Of a DNA stretch of 64,000 nt, positions 42,548 to 50,156 are shown piece by piece. The DNA is taken from assembly GCF_000237825.1 (NCBI RefSeq), contig NZ_CM001377.1, positions 1,636,176 to 1,700,175 on the forward strand. The letters are read 5' to 3'. This stretch comes from Thermanaerovibrio velox DSM 12556. GTDB taxonomy: Bacteria > Synergistota > Synergistia > Synergistales > Synergistaceae. The notes below the pieces were generated by a model. The model worked only from the letters and a program-made list of their open reading frames with translations, was not told where the DNA came from and ran no database searches. The position numbers and the translations under genes were made by a program. Numbering within the stretch: position 1 is the stretch's first letter; each line of letters starts with the position of its first letter.

Positions 42548-44683
42548 TCACCGGGACTCCTTGGGATGCCAAAGCCCCCGGTTCTCTATCAACCACATCT
42601 GGCTGTCAAACCCATCGGAGGATGGGGGGGAGTAGGTACCGTCGGGATTGAGGCAAAAGGCCCTCCGGCGGTCCAACATCTGGGGGAGCAGAACGAACCT
42701 CATCACCGCGTCCCGAAGACGCCGGTCATCCAGGGGGAAAAGGAGCTCCACCCGCCGGTCCAGGTTCCGGGGCATCAAGTCCGCACTGCCAAGGTAGACC
42801 CTGGGATCCCCCCCGTTGTAGAAGGCGAATACCCGGGCGTGCTCTAAAAAGCGCCCCACTATGGACACCACCTCTATGCGGTCGCTCAGGCCCTCTACCT
42901 TGGGCCTAAGACAACACATGCCCCGCACTATGAGGAACACCGGGACCCCCTTGCGGCTCGCCCGGTACAGCGCCTCTATGCAGCTCCGGTCCACCAGGGC
43001 GTTCATCTTCATTATTATGGCTCCCCCGATCCCAGCAAGGTGGTTCTGCACCTCCCGGTCTATGAGATCCAGCAGCTTCTTCCTCATGGCATAAGGGGCG
43101 GTTATCAGCTTGCGGTAGGAATCCTGCTTGGAGTAACCGGTCAGGGCGTTGAAGAACTCCGACGCGTCCGCCCCAATTTCCGGATCGCAGGTCAAAAGCC
43201 CAAGGTCGCTGTACACCGATGCGGTGGAGGCGTTGTAGTTGCCGGTGCCAAGGTGCACGTACCTCACTATGCCCCCCTTCTCCCGGCGGACCACCAGACA
43301 TATCTTGGCGTGGGTCTTGAGCCCCGGGACACCGTAGACCACGTGAACCCCCTCCGACTCAAGCCTCTTGGCCCAGCCTATGTTGTTCTCCTCGTCGAAC
43401 CGGGCCTTGAGCTCCACTAGAACGGACACCTGCTTGTCCTGCTGCCTTGCCTCCAAAAGGGCCTCCACCACCGGCGAGTTGGGCCCCACCCTGTAAAGGG
43501 TCTGCTTTATGGCCAACACCGACGGATCGTTGGCGGCCTGGCGGAGGAAGTCCACCAGGGGGGAGAAGGAATCATATGGATGAAACAGCATCACGTCCCG
43601 GGAGCGCACGGTCCTGAAAAGGTCCCGGCCGGATGACAGGTCCTTGGGGATGAAGGCTTGAAAGGGGCGATCCTTAAGCTCCTGCCGCTTAAGCCGCCAA
43701 AGCTCCATCAGGCACGAGAGGCCCAGCGGCGGGGTCAAGGGGTAGACCTGATGGGGCAAGATGCCCAGGTTCTCCGCCAGCATGTTCCTTATCCTCTTGG
43801 GCGCCCGCTCCTCTATCTCGAGCCTGACCACCGAGCCGAACTCCCGCTGGTCCACCCCCTCCTGGATGGACTCCAAAAGGTCGTCCGCCTCGTCCTCCTC
43901 TATCTCTATGTCCGCGTCCCTGGTCACCCTGAACAGGTACGAGTCCTCCACCCGATAGCCGGGGAAGAGGCTCTCCAGGTTCATCCTTATGAGCTCCTCG
44001 AACCAGATGAAGCGCTTTCCCCCTTCGGAGAGACCCATGCGCTTAAGGGGCTTCTCCTCCTCAAGGGGGACCGGCATCAGTCTGGGAAAGGTGTCCGGCA
44101 CCTTGAGTCTGGCGAACCGCTCCACCCGTTTCTGGTCCCTTAGGATGACCGCCAGGTTGAGGCTCAGGTTGGATATATGGGGGAACGGATGCCCCGCGTC
44201 GAACGCCAGGGGGGTTAGGATGGGGAATATCTCCCGCTCGAAGAAGCGCTTCATGTAGCTCCGCTGCTTCTCCTTGACCAATGCGGGGTGTATGAACGAT
44301 ATCCCCGCCTTCTCCAGCTCCGGCACCAGGTGATCCCGGAAACACCGATCAGCCCGCTCAATCAAGCGGACCACCCGCTCCCGCAAGGCCCCAAGCTGCT
44401 GGGAGGGGGTCATCCGGTCCGGCGGCAGGTCCAGAACCCCCTCGTTGAGCTGCCGCACCAGCCCGGACACCCGGATCATGAAGAACTCGTCCAGGTTGTT
44501 ATAGAAGATGGACAGGAACTTGACCCGTTCCAGGAGAGGCCAGGAGGTGTCCATGGCCTGCATGAGCACCCGCTCGTTGAAGCTCACCCAGCTTAGCTCC
44601 CGGTTTATGAAGCACCCCGGGCCAAAAGACAGGTCCTCCTCCTTCGCCGGGGCATCGGCCTTACCCCTCTTGGGCTTCCTCAA
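42548..44683 (-). CDS. ppk: Polyphosphate kinase (PPK1)
   Basis: It polymerises the terminal phosphate of ATP into polyphosphate, reversibly. The 711 residues include the N domain (FINRELSWVSFNERVLMQA), the head domain, and two phospholipase-D-like catalytic domains. The autophosphorylated histidine lies in GLKTHAKICLVVRRE near residue 455. A second catalytic histidine lies in GRFLEHARVFAFYNG near residue 610, plus the C-terminal MPRNLDRRVELLFPL. Start is a TTG at 44683 with GGGGG ten bases upstream. It leads the ppk-CHAD-HD-ppx operon, an arrangement that couples synthesis and breakdown. Confidence 0.96.
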   Translation of the reverse strand: MRKPKRGKADAPAKEEDLSFGPGCFINRELSWVSFNERVLMQAMDTSWPLLERVKFLSIFYNNLDEFFMIRVSGLVRQLNEGVLDLPPDRMTPSQQLGALRERVVRLIERADRCFRDHLVPELEKAGISFIHPALVKEKQRSYMKRFFEREIFPILTPLAFDAGHPFPHISNLSLNLAVILRDQKRVERFARLKVPDTFPRLMPVPLEEEKPLKRMGLSEGGKRFIWFEELIRMNLESLFPGYRVEDSYLFRVTRDADIEIEEDEADDLLESIQEGVDQREFGSVVRLEIEERAPKRIRNMLAENLGILPHQVYPLTPPLGLSCLMELWRLKRQELKDRPFQAFIPKDLSSGRDLFRTVRSRDVMLFHPYDSFSPLVDFLRQAANDPSVLAIKQTLYRVGPNSPVVEALLEARQQDKQVSVLVELKARFDEENNIGWAKRLESEGVHVVYGVPGLKTHAKICLVVRREKGGIVRYVHLGTGNYNASTASVYSDLGLLTCDPEIGADASEFFNALTGYSKQDSYRKLITAPYAMRKKLLDLIDREVQNHLAGIGGAIIMKMNALVDRSCIEALYRASRKGVPVFLIVRGMCCLRPKVEGLSDRIEVVSIVGRFLEHARVFAFYNGGDPRVYLGSADLMPRNLDRRVELLFPLDDRRLRDAVMRFVLLPQMLDRRRAFCLNPDGTYSPPSSDGFDSQMWLIENRGLWHPKESR

Positions 44684-44707
44684 GCGGACACCGCCCCCTT
44701 TTACGGC

Positions 44708-44713
44708 ATTATA
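44708..44713 (-). promoter_or_regulatory. Candidate -10 box of the ppk operon
   Basis: A perfect TATAAT on the minus strand, 24 bases before the ppk TTG start, in a short AT-rich gap between the EAL gene and ppk. The -35 box is not clear. Confidence 0.4.
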
Positions 44714-44737
44714 ATTAATGATACCACGGTAAAGCGA

Positions 44738-45538
44738 TCAGAAACCCAGCAGGGCGTGAATCAAGCCGCAGGTCTCCTCCTCCCTCAACGGCGCGTCCCA
44801 GGAGGGCCGGCCGAACAGGAACCCCTGGGCCATGGGCACGTTAAGCTCCAGAAGAACCCTAAGGTCCTCCAGCTCCTCCACCCCTTCCGCTATTATCCTA
44901 GCGTCCACTCCCATGGCGAAGTAGACCAGGGCTTTCACAAGCTTCCTCCTGTAGGAGGAAGAACTTATGCCCCGTACTATCTCCATGTCCAGCTTTATAA
45001 AGTGGGGGGTACATTTAACAAGGGTCACAAGCCCGGAGTCCCCGGAGCCGAAATCGTCCAGGGCTATCCGAAACCCCTGGGAGGCGTAGTGCTCCGCCAT
45101 CCTGGCAAGCCCATCCCTATCGCCGTCGGAGCTGTGCTCGGTTATCTCTATCACGAAGCTCCCCTGGTTAAGCCCGTAGGCCCTGAGCTGGGAAGCCGTG
45201 AAGCCCTGCTTGAACCGCGGGTCCTTTAAAACCCTGGGGCTCACGTTGATGAAGAAGGCCCTTTCCCTCAGCCGGCGGGGAAGCTGAGACACCGCCCTCA
45301 TGGCGGAAAGCCTGCAGGCCCGCTCCAGGTCCCAGGTAACCCCCTCGTCCTCCGCGGCGGAGAACATGGAAAACGGGCTCTCAAAGGGCTCCACACCCCT
45401 TGAGAGCACCTCGTAGCCGTACACCGTACCGTCGGTGAGGCTGACTATAGGCTGAAACACGCTTCGCACTCCCCCGGACCTTATGAGGTCCCTCACGGAA
45501 CCCACCGGGCCTTGGGAGGAACGGCAAGGAACGTTCAA
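44738..45538 (-). CDS. EAL-domain cyclic di-GMP phosphodiesterase
   Basis: This is a stand-alone cytoplasmic EAL domain that would hydrolyse cyclic di-GMP to pGpG. Catalytic motifs are mostly intact: YGYEVLSRG (EVL in place of EAL, a common active variant), FFINVSPRVL, VIEITEH, IALDDFGSGDSG, IKLDMEIVRGI, IIAEGVEELEDL and AQGFLFGRP. The start is doubtful: a TTG at 45538 after AAGGGTG is preferred; the frame is open to 45577 inside the upstream gene. It is 22 bases after an unknown gene with which it likely forms an operon. It is the natural counterpart of the GGDEF gene at 4.1 kb. Confidence 0.9.
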   Translation of the reverse strand: MNVPCRSSQGPVGSVRDLIRSGGVRSVFQPIVSLTDGTVYGYEVLSRGVEPFESPFSMFSAAEDEGVTWDLERACRLSAMRAVSQLPRRLRERAFFINVSPRVLKDPRFKQGFTASQLRAYGLNQGSFVIEITEHSSDGDRDGLARMAEHYASQGFRIALDDFGSGDSGLVTLVKCTPHFIKLDMEIVRGISSSSYRRKLVKALVYFAMGVDARIIAEGVEELEDLRVLLELNVPMAQGFLFGRPSWDAPLREEETCGLIHALLGF

Positions 45539-45560
45539 AACCGCATCACCCTTAGGCATT

Positions 45561-46193
45561 CTACGCCAGCTCTGCAACGGGCTGGTTAACCGGTTCCTCC
45601 CAATCGGTTAACACCCCCCGTCGCTTGAGCTCGTTCAGCGCGTCGAAGAGGTTCCTGTACAGGTACCGCACCGTGAGGGCGCTCACCTCCCGGGGGTTAT
45701 CGCTCAAGTTTATGAGGCACCCATCGAAGGAGCCGCTGGTGCAGTTTATGACCCCCAGCTCCTCGATCTCCTCCCTGCCCATGCGGGCGAGGTCCCTGTG
45801 GCTCAAGAGGGTGACCCTTACTCCCATCTCCTTCAGCCTCTTGGCCAGGAACAGGCCTATGCCGCTTCCCGCCACCCCGTGGCTGCGCCTAAGAAGATGG
45901 TTGTCCCACAGGTGCCTTATCACCGCCCGCACCACCGGGGGCACGTGGAACCGGTGTTCCGAGAAGTAGGTGCTGTAGCCCTCCAGGTCGAAAACCGGAT
46001 CGGTGAAGCACACGTAGGCCCCGAAGGGGCGGATGAGGGCGGCGGGGGCTTCCATTACGAAAGGTCCCATCGTCTCGTCCGCCTCGTCCAGCAACAGCAG
46101 ATCTCCAAAGTGCCTCTGGGCGAACCGCACCAGGGCCCTCACGTAGGGGTTAGAGCCGTCGCTGCGGTTTCTTAGAAGCGACACCCTTATCAT
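45561..46193 (-). CDS. Hypothetical protein paired with the EAL gene
   Basis: No family is recognised. The product of about 210 residues is soluble. A central AGSGIGLFLAKRLKEMGVR segment looks like a dinucleotide-binding glycine loop or an ATPase lid. The rest contains LVRFAQRHFGDLLLLDEADE, PPVVRAVIRHLWDNHLLRRS and a C-terminal VRYLYRNLFDALNELKRRGV. A GHKL-like reading (helix, then GSGIGL) is possible but the N box is not convincing. The ATG at 46193 has no strong ribosome site; a TTG at 46205 may be used. It sits directly upstream of the EAL phosphodiesterase, so a link to cyclic di-GMP output is plausible. Confidence 0.7.
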   Translation of the reverse strand: MIRVSLLRNRSDGSNPYVRALVRFAQRHFGDLLLLDEADETMGPFVMEAPAALIRPFGAYVCFTDPVFDLEGYSTYFSEHRFHVPPVVRAVIRHLWDNHLLRRSHGVAGSGIGLFLAKRLKEMGVRVTLLSHRDLARMGREEIEELGVINCTSGSFDGCLINLSDNPREVSALTVRYLYRNLFDALNELKRRGVLTDWEEPVNQPVAELA

Positions 46194-46256
46194 CCCACAG
46201 CTCAAGGGGACCACATCCTTTCTTCCTCGATTCCCGGTAGAGGATAATTGGTCCAG

Positions 46257-46285
46257 ATTATGAGCACCTTTTGCGGTTTTGTGAA
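46257..46285 (-). promoter_or_regulatory. Promoter of the unknown-EAL pair
   Basis: On the minus strand TTCACA (46285-46280) and CATAAT (46262-46257) are separated by 17 bases, about 64 bases before the ATG at 46193. Confidence 0.5.
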
Positions 46286-46320
46286 GCCCCCGGAGCCCGG
46301 GAGCTCCCATGGGTGGCGGC

Positions 46321-47070
46321 TCAGCCCAGGGGTCCCAAGATGCCCCTTCGGGTTATGGAGAAGTCGAACCGCACAGGATCCCACGGGTCCACCTCCATGA
46401 GGCGGTCGGTGAGCTCCTTGGCGGCCTTGAGATCCGGGGAGGACCTTTTTACCAGGCCGAAGGACTTGGCGAAGCGGAACATGTGGGCGTCCATGGGCAC
46501 CAGGAGGGCGGAGGCGGGGATCTCGCTCCACAGCCCCAGGTCCACCGAGTCCCGGCGCACCAGCCACCGGAGCATGAGGAACCAGCGCTTACAGGCCCCG
46601 CCCCCGGAGGGCAGGGGCATCAGAAACCGGTTGCCCAGGCCCGTAAGATCACCCAGCAACAGCGCAAAGCCCTCAAGGGCCCATATGAGCTCCTCCCGGT
46701 TCGACGGGGGTTCCTCACCCATGAAGGCCCCCTTGACGGAGCCGTAACGCCTTAAAAGCTCGCCTATGCCGTTCAGAAAGCGGCACGTATCCTCCCGGCT
46801 GGTGAACCGGTGGCAGACCCCCGACGGGGCCTTACCGGCCCTCAAATGCTCGTGTGGAGAGGGCCCAAGGGAGGTCATTATGGCCCTTAAGGCCTTGAGT
46901 ATCTGGTTCACCCGGCCGTACGCGTAGGCGGAACATATGAGGGCCGCCACCTCCGCGTCCCTGGGATCAGGGTAAGCCCGGACCACCTCCAGGGGGTCCG
47001 GGCTTATGAGCTCCGGCAGGTGATAGGAACGGTAGGTCTCCTCCAGGAAGGAGATAAGATCCTGTCTCAC
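46321..47070 (-). CDS. Conserved protein of the DUF2400 / TIGR02757 family
   Basis: The 249 residues match this uncharacterised family: PDPRDAEVAALICSAYAYGRVNQILK near residue 35, the LPSGGGACKRWFLMLRWLVR segment, DSVDLGLWSEIPASALLVPMDAHMFR near residue 185 and a C-terminal DPWDPVRFDFSITRRGILG. The layout, with a helix-rich body and a late aspartate, resembles HhH-type DNA glycosylases, so nucleic-acid repair has some appeal, but no activity is established. The GTG at 47070 overlaps the stop of the flavin reductase gene by four bases, so the two are coupled. Confidence 0.9.
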   Translation of the reverse strand: MRQDLISFLEETYRSYHLPELISPDPLEVVRAYPDPRDAEVAALICSAYAYGRVNQILKALRAIMTSLGPSPHEHLRAGKAPSGVCHRFTSREDTCRFLNGIGELLRRYGSVKGAFMGEEPPSNREELIWALEGFALLLGDLTGLGNRFLMPLPSGGGACKRWFLMLRWLVRRDSVDLGLWSEIPASALLVPMDAHMFRFAKSFGLVKRSSPDLKAAKELTDRLMEVDPWDPVRFDFSITRRGILGPLG

Positions 47071-47597
47071 TTCAACTGGTTGAAGACGAAGGTGGGGGCG
47101 TTCTTGGGGGACTTCCCCTTCTTTATGAGGTGATAGTCCGAGTAGGTAAGGGGCTCTCCGGGGGACACCACCCGGGAGGATATGACCTCCCCGAAGAACA
47201 TGCGGTGGGTGAATATGTCAAAGCTCCCCACCACCCGGGCCTCCAACACCGCCAGGGCGTAGTCCAGAACCATGGGCACCCCGGTGGAGCCCAGCTCGTA
47301 CTTCACGTTGCAGAACTTGTCTATGTCCCGGCCACACTTGAAGCCGAACTGGCCTATGAAGGTCATGGGGGCCTCCGACGAGAGCACCGACACGGAGAAG
47401 AGGTTGGACTCCCCTATGTACTCGGTGGTGAGGTTGGACTTGTGAAGGCATACCGCCACGCCGCAAGGATCCCCGGTCACCTGCATGGCCGCGTTGGCCA
47501 CCTGGCCGTTGTAACGTCCCTTTGAGTTCAAGGACGACACTATGTACATGCCGTAGCTGAAGCTGAAAAGGGCCTTAGGGTCTATGTTCTTCTCCAA
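47067..47597 (-). CDS. Flavin reductase-like FMN-binding protein
   Basis: The 176-residue protein has a flavin reductase-like split-barrel domain: DPKALFSFSYGMYIVSSLN, GQVANAAMQVTGDPCGVAVCL (the FMN-contacting region), SNLTTEYIGESNLFSVSVLS and TFIGQFGFKCGRDIDKF. Relatives include flavoredoxins and the first part of high-molecular-weight rubredoxins of anaerobes, used in oxygen or sulfur metabolism. A C-terminal rubredoxin is absent. The TTG at 47597 lies nine bases after GGGGG. Lying near ferritin, it could take part in oxidative or iron stress, but the partner is unknown. Confidence 0.9.
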   Translation of the reverse strand: MEKNIDPKALFSFSYGMYIVSSLNSKGRYNGQVANAAMQVTGDPCGVAVCLHKSNLTTEYIGESNLFSVSVLSSEAPMTFIGQFGFKCGRDIDKFCNVKYELGSTGVPMVLDYALAVLEARVVGSFDIFTHRMFFGEVISSRVVSPGEPLTYSDYHLIKKGKSPKNAPTFVFNQLK

Positions 47598-47702
47598 AGC
47601 TAGACACCCCCTGAGCTGAAACCCGGAAACTCTTGGCCTAGGGAGCCGGCGGCCGGAAAGGCCCACCGGCTCGGGGAAACCTCAACCGCGGAAAGGAACT
47701 CC

Positions 47703-48188
47703 CTAGCGCTGGGCGAGCTCCCGGTCCAGCATGAGAAGCCCCTGCAAGCCCCCCTTTAGCATCCTCAAACGGGCCAAGACCTCCTCCGCGGAGGCCTCCT
47801 CCTCCACCTGCTCGCTGATGAACCACTGGAGCATTATCTGGGACGGATAGTCCTTCTCCTCCAACGCCAGCTCGTAGAGGCGGTTGATAAGGGAGGTCAC
47901 CTTCCGCTCGTGGCCCAAAACCTCCTCAAACACCTCCTCCGGGGAAGACCAGGAGGTCTTGGGGGCCTCTATGGCCTTGAGCTCCACCTTGCCGCCCCGC
48001 TCAACCAGGTAGTGGAAGAACTTCATGGCGTGCCCCCGCTCCTCGTCCGCCTGCTTGTGCATCCAGTGGGCAAAGCCCTTGAGGTTCTCGGACTCGAAGT
48101 GGGCCGCCATGGAAAGGTATAGGTAGGAAGAGTAAAGCTCCGCCTGGATCTGGGAGTTTATGGCATCCTTCATCCTGTCGGATATCAT
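47703..48188 (-). CDS. ftn: Ferritin (non-haem, FtnA type)
   Basis: This iron-storage protein forms 24-subunit cages. The 161-residue product has the four-helix bundle and ferroxidase residues: [18 protein letters not shown] (Glu and Tyr), [17 protein letters not shown] (Glu and His), and [16 protein letters not shown]. No haem-binding methionine typical of bacterioferritin is evident. The ATG at 48188 lies nine bases after GGGAGG. A hairpin CTAAAA-TCC-TTTTAG lies immediately before the ribosome site (48200-48214 on the + strand) and may modulate translation. Confidence 0.95.
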   Translation of the reverse strand: MISDRMKDAINSQIQAELYSSYLYLSMAAHFESENLKGFAHWMHKQADEERGHAMKFFHYLVERGGKVELKAIEAPKTSWSSPEEVFEEVLGHERKVTSLINRLYELALEEKDYPSQIMLQWFISEQVEEEASAEEVLARLRMLKGGLQGLLMLDRELAQR

Positions 48189-48227
48189 CGCACGTTCCCT
48201 CCCCTAAAAGGATTTTAGTTTAGGTCC

Positions 48228-48256
48228 TTTTTACCCCTACCCTTGGGATAAGTCAA
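48228..48256 (-). promoter_or_regulatory. Candidate ferritin promoter
   Basis: On the minus strand TTGACT (48256-48251) and TAAAAA (48233-48228) are 17 bases apart, 39 bases before the ferritin ATG. No Fur-type box is evident. Confidence 0.5.
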
Positions 48257-48509
48257 GGGACCCTATAGCTTTTAGATTCTGCACCACCCACATGTCTTTT
48301 TCAAGTGCTGAAAGGTCACCGGGAGGACCGACCAGGCGGTTAAGCTCCAGGGTCCCCCGGGACTTCCCAAAGTGCGCCTGCTTATGGATAATGGCGCTCA
48401 AACGAAGTCCCGGTGCCCCGGGGAGGGGTGAAGCACCGCCCGGGATCTTTAGAGGTTCCCGCCAAGATTGGCAAGGCGGGACCCCAAGGGGAGGCAGAAA
48501 GACGGGGGG
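48257..48509 (+). other. Intergenic region and possible pheA leader
   Basis: No convincing gene is seen between the ferritin promoter and pheA. Near pheA are two hairpins on the + strand: CGGTGC (48411-48416) with GCACCG (48433-48438), and CCCGCC (48458-48463) with GGCGGG (48475-48480). CCCCAAGGGG lies just before the ribosome site. They could form an attenuator or other leader, but no T tract and no T-box sequence is present. A 41-codon open frame (48388-48513) ends in an ATGA overlap with a possible pheA start; it has a single Phe codon and is not a convincing leader peptide. Confidence 0.35.
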
Positions 48510-48515
48510 ATGAGT

Positions 48516-49592
48516 ATGGACGTAGACCAGGTGAAAACCTTGAGGAATGTCATAGACCAAATAGACCGGGATCTGATGGAGCTCCTTTCAAGGCGCCTGG
48601 AGGTGGCCCGGGAGATCGGGGCAGCCAAGGAGGGCGGAGCCGTTTACGACCCCAAGCGGGAAGAGGCACTGGTGAAGAGGCTTGCGGGGGAGAACCCGCA
48701 TCTTGGGGAACCCCTGATCCGGGCGGTGATGGGGGAGATAATCGGGGCCTGCCGGGCCGTGCAGGGGCCGTTCCGGGTGGTGTTGATGGGCCCCAAGTGG
48801 TCCTACTCCCACGAGGTGGCGGAAAAGGTGTTCGGCTCATCCTGGGACCCGGTGTTCGTAAGATCCCCCAGGGAGGCCCTTTGCAAGGTGGCGGTGGGCG
48901 GCGGTGACGCGGCGGTGGTGCCCATCGAGAACTCCACGGAAGGGGCGGTTCACTCCACCCTGGACGGGCTCATGGAGCTCAAGGGGGCGGTGTGGATAGC
49001 CCGGGAGGCCCGGGCAAGGGTAGAGCACTGTCTTGCCAATCAGGGGGATGACCTAGGCCGTATAAGGCGGGTTTACTCGCACCCCCAGGCGATGAGCCAG
49101 TGCTGGAGGTGGCTCTCCCAGAACCTCCCCCAGGCAGAGCTGGTGGAGGCTAACTCCACCAGCGAGGGGGCGTTGAGGGCCTTGGACGAGGGGGAGGCGG
49201 CGGTCTGCGGGATCCGGTGCGCCAGGGAGATGGGGTTCCGGATGGTGATACCGGGCATCCAGGACAGCCCCCTCAACACCACCAGGTTCATCGTGGTAAC
49301 CCGCCGGGAGGAGCGGGAGGAGCTCAGATACGGGGATAGGACCAGCATCTTGTTCACCCTTCCCCACAGGCCCGGCTCCCTCTGCGAGGCCCTGGGGGCC
49401 CTTAGTGAGCATAAAATCAACCTGATGATGATCCAGTCTAGGCCAATTCCCAAGAACCCCTTCGAGTACGCGTTCTTCGCGGACATCGACGGGGGGCTTG
49501 GAGATCCAAAAGTGGAAGCGGCGGTCAACGAGATGGCCAAGAGGACATCGGACCTCACCGTGCTGGGATCCTACTGTTCCCTGGAGATATAG
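48516..49592 (+). CDS. pheA: Chorismate mutase / prephenate dehydratase (P-protein)
   Basis: This is a bifunctional enzyme of phenylalanine synthesis: chorismate to prephenate to phenylpyruvate. Of 358 residues, about 1-85 form the AroQ chorismate mutase helices (LRNVIDQIDRDLMELLSRRL, EVAREIGAAKEGG). Residues about 90-270 are the dehydratase, with VVPIENSTEGAVHSTLD and GIQDSPLNTTRFIVV, where the Thr-Arg-Phe triad is catalytic. Residues about 280-355 are an ACT domain for feedback by Phe (FTLPHRPGSLCEALGALSEH, INLMMIQSRPIPKNPFEYAFF). The ATG at 48516 is six bases after GGGGGG; an ATG at 48510 abuts that run. Confidence 0.95.
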   Translation: MDVDQVKTLRNVIDQIDRDLMELLSRRLEVAREIGAAKEGGAVYDPKREEALVKRLAGENPHLGEPLIRAVMGEIIGACRAVQGPFRVVLMGPKWSYSHEVAEKVFGSSWDPVFVRSPREALCKVAVGGGDAAVVPIENSTEGAVHSTLDGLMELKGAVWIAREARARVEHCLANQGDDLGRIRRVYSHPQAMSQCWRWLSQNLPQAELVEANSTSEGALRALDEGEAAVCGIRCAREMGFRMVIPGIQDSPLNTTRFIVVTRREEREELRYGDRTSILFTLPHRPGSLCEALGALSEHKINLMMIQSRPIPKNPFEYAFFADIDGGLGDPKVEAAVNEMAKRTSDLTVLGSYCSLEI

Positions 49593-49610
49593 GGGAGTTG
49601 GGCCTATAAT
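49582..49610 (+). promoter_or_regulatory. Promoter for the small Cys-rich protein and cupin
   Basis: TATAAT at 49605-49610 is a perfect -10 box, with TGGAGA at 49582-49587 as the -35 box 17 bases upstream, overlapping the end of pheA. The GTG start of the small gene follows 35 bases later. Confidence 0.6.
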
Positions 49611-49644
49611 TTTAATGAAATTTATCGGATGGAGGCGAGAACCG

Positions 49645-49809
49645 GTGAAAGAGGATAGGCACTGCGTGCTGATCCTGGGCACGTGCGAAAACCGGGCCCG
49701 GTGCGGCTGGAACTGCATGCTGCTGGCCAACGAGGGAGCACCAATTCCCCCGGTGGAGGAACCCAACCGCAACACCATGGACCCCAGGAAGGAGGCCCCT
49801 CGGGAATGA
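49645..49809 (+). CDS. Small cysteine-containing protein, unknown
   Basis: A 54-residue protein that I do not recognise. The GTG at 49645 follows GGAGG by nine bases, a strong -10 box lies 35 bases upstream, and the stop overlaps the cupin start by four bases (ATGA), so it is almost certainly translated. The N-terminal half holds four cysteines at about residues 7, 14, 20 and 24 (CVLILGTC, then CGWNC), possibly a metal site. The C-terminal half is Pro/Glu-rich and probably unstructured. No signal peptide is evident. Function is unknown; the coupling implies that it works with the cupin. Confidence 0.7.
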   Translation: MKEDRHCVLILGTCENRARCGWNCMLLANEGAPIPPVEEPNRNTMDPRKEAPRE

Positions 49810-50156
49810 TAAAGAAGTTCCACGATATGACCCCCGTAAGGCGGGAGAACCTTCAGGGGGGGCAAGGCGGGGCCTGGAACCGCTACGCCCTGGCGCCCCA
49901 CGAGGAGCTGCAGGGAAGCCACTTCCAAATGGTGGGCACCATAAGACTGGACCCGGGGGCGGAGGTTGGGGAGCACGAGCACCTGACCAACGAGGAGCTC
50001 TACGTCATCCTGGAAGGGGAAGGGATATACACGGAGGACGGGGTGGAGCATAAGGTGGGTGCCGGGGACGTCTTGATACTCCAGAGGACCCACTCCCACG
50101 CCTTGAGGAACACCGGGAAGGGAACGCTAACGTTCCTGGCGGTCATAGTGGACTGA
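49806..50156 (+). CDS. Small cupin-domain protein
   Basis: A 116-residue single-domain cupin. Metal-binding motifs are visible: motif 1 with GAEVGEHEHLTNEELYVILEG (two His and one Glu) and motif 2 with GDVLILQRTHSHALRNTG (His). The N terminus contains GGAWNRYALAPHEELQGSH, as in many anaerobe cupins next to metabolic genes. Such proteins can be isomerases, oxidases or ligand sensors; no substrate is implied by the sequence. It overlaps the small Cys protein gene upstream and its 3' end overlaps that of the convergent SARP-type gene by 14 bases. Confidence 0.9.
   Translation: MIKKFHDMTPVRRENLQGGQGGAWNRYALAPHEELQGSHFQMVGTIRLDPGAEVGEHEHLTNEELYVILEGEGIYTEDGVEHKVGAGDVLILQRTHSHALRNTGKGTLTFLAVIVD

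Noticed and set aside
48400..48510. T-box leader before pheA
   Set aside because: The conserved T-box sequence and a terminator are missing.
48237..48560. 107-codon minus-strand frame between ferritin and pheA
   Set aside because: It overlaps the ferritin promoter and the start of pheA and has no family-like sequence.
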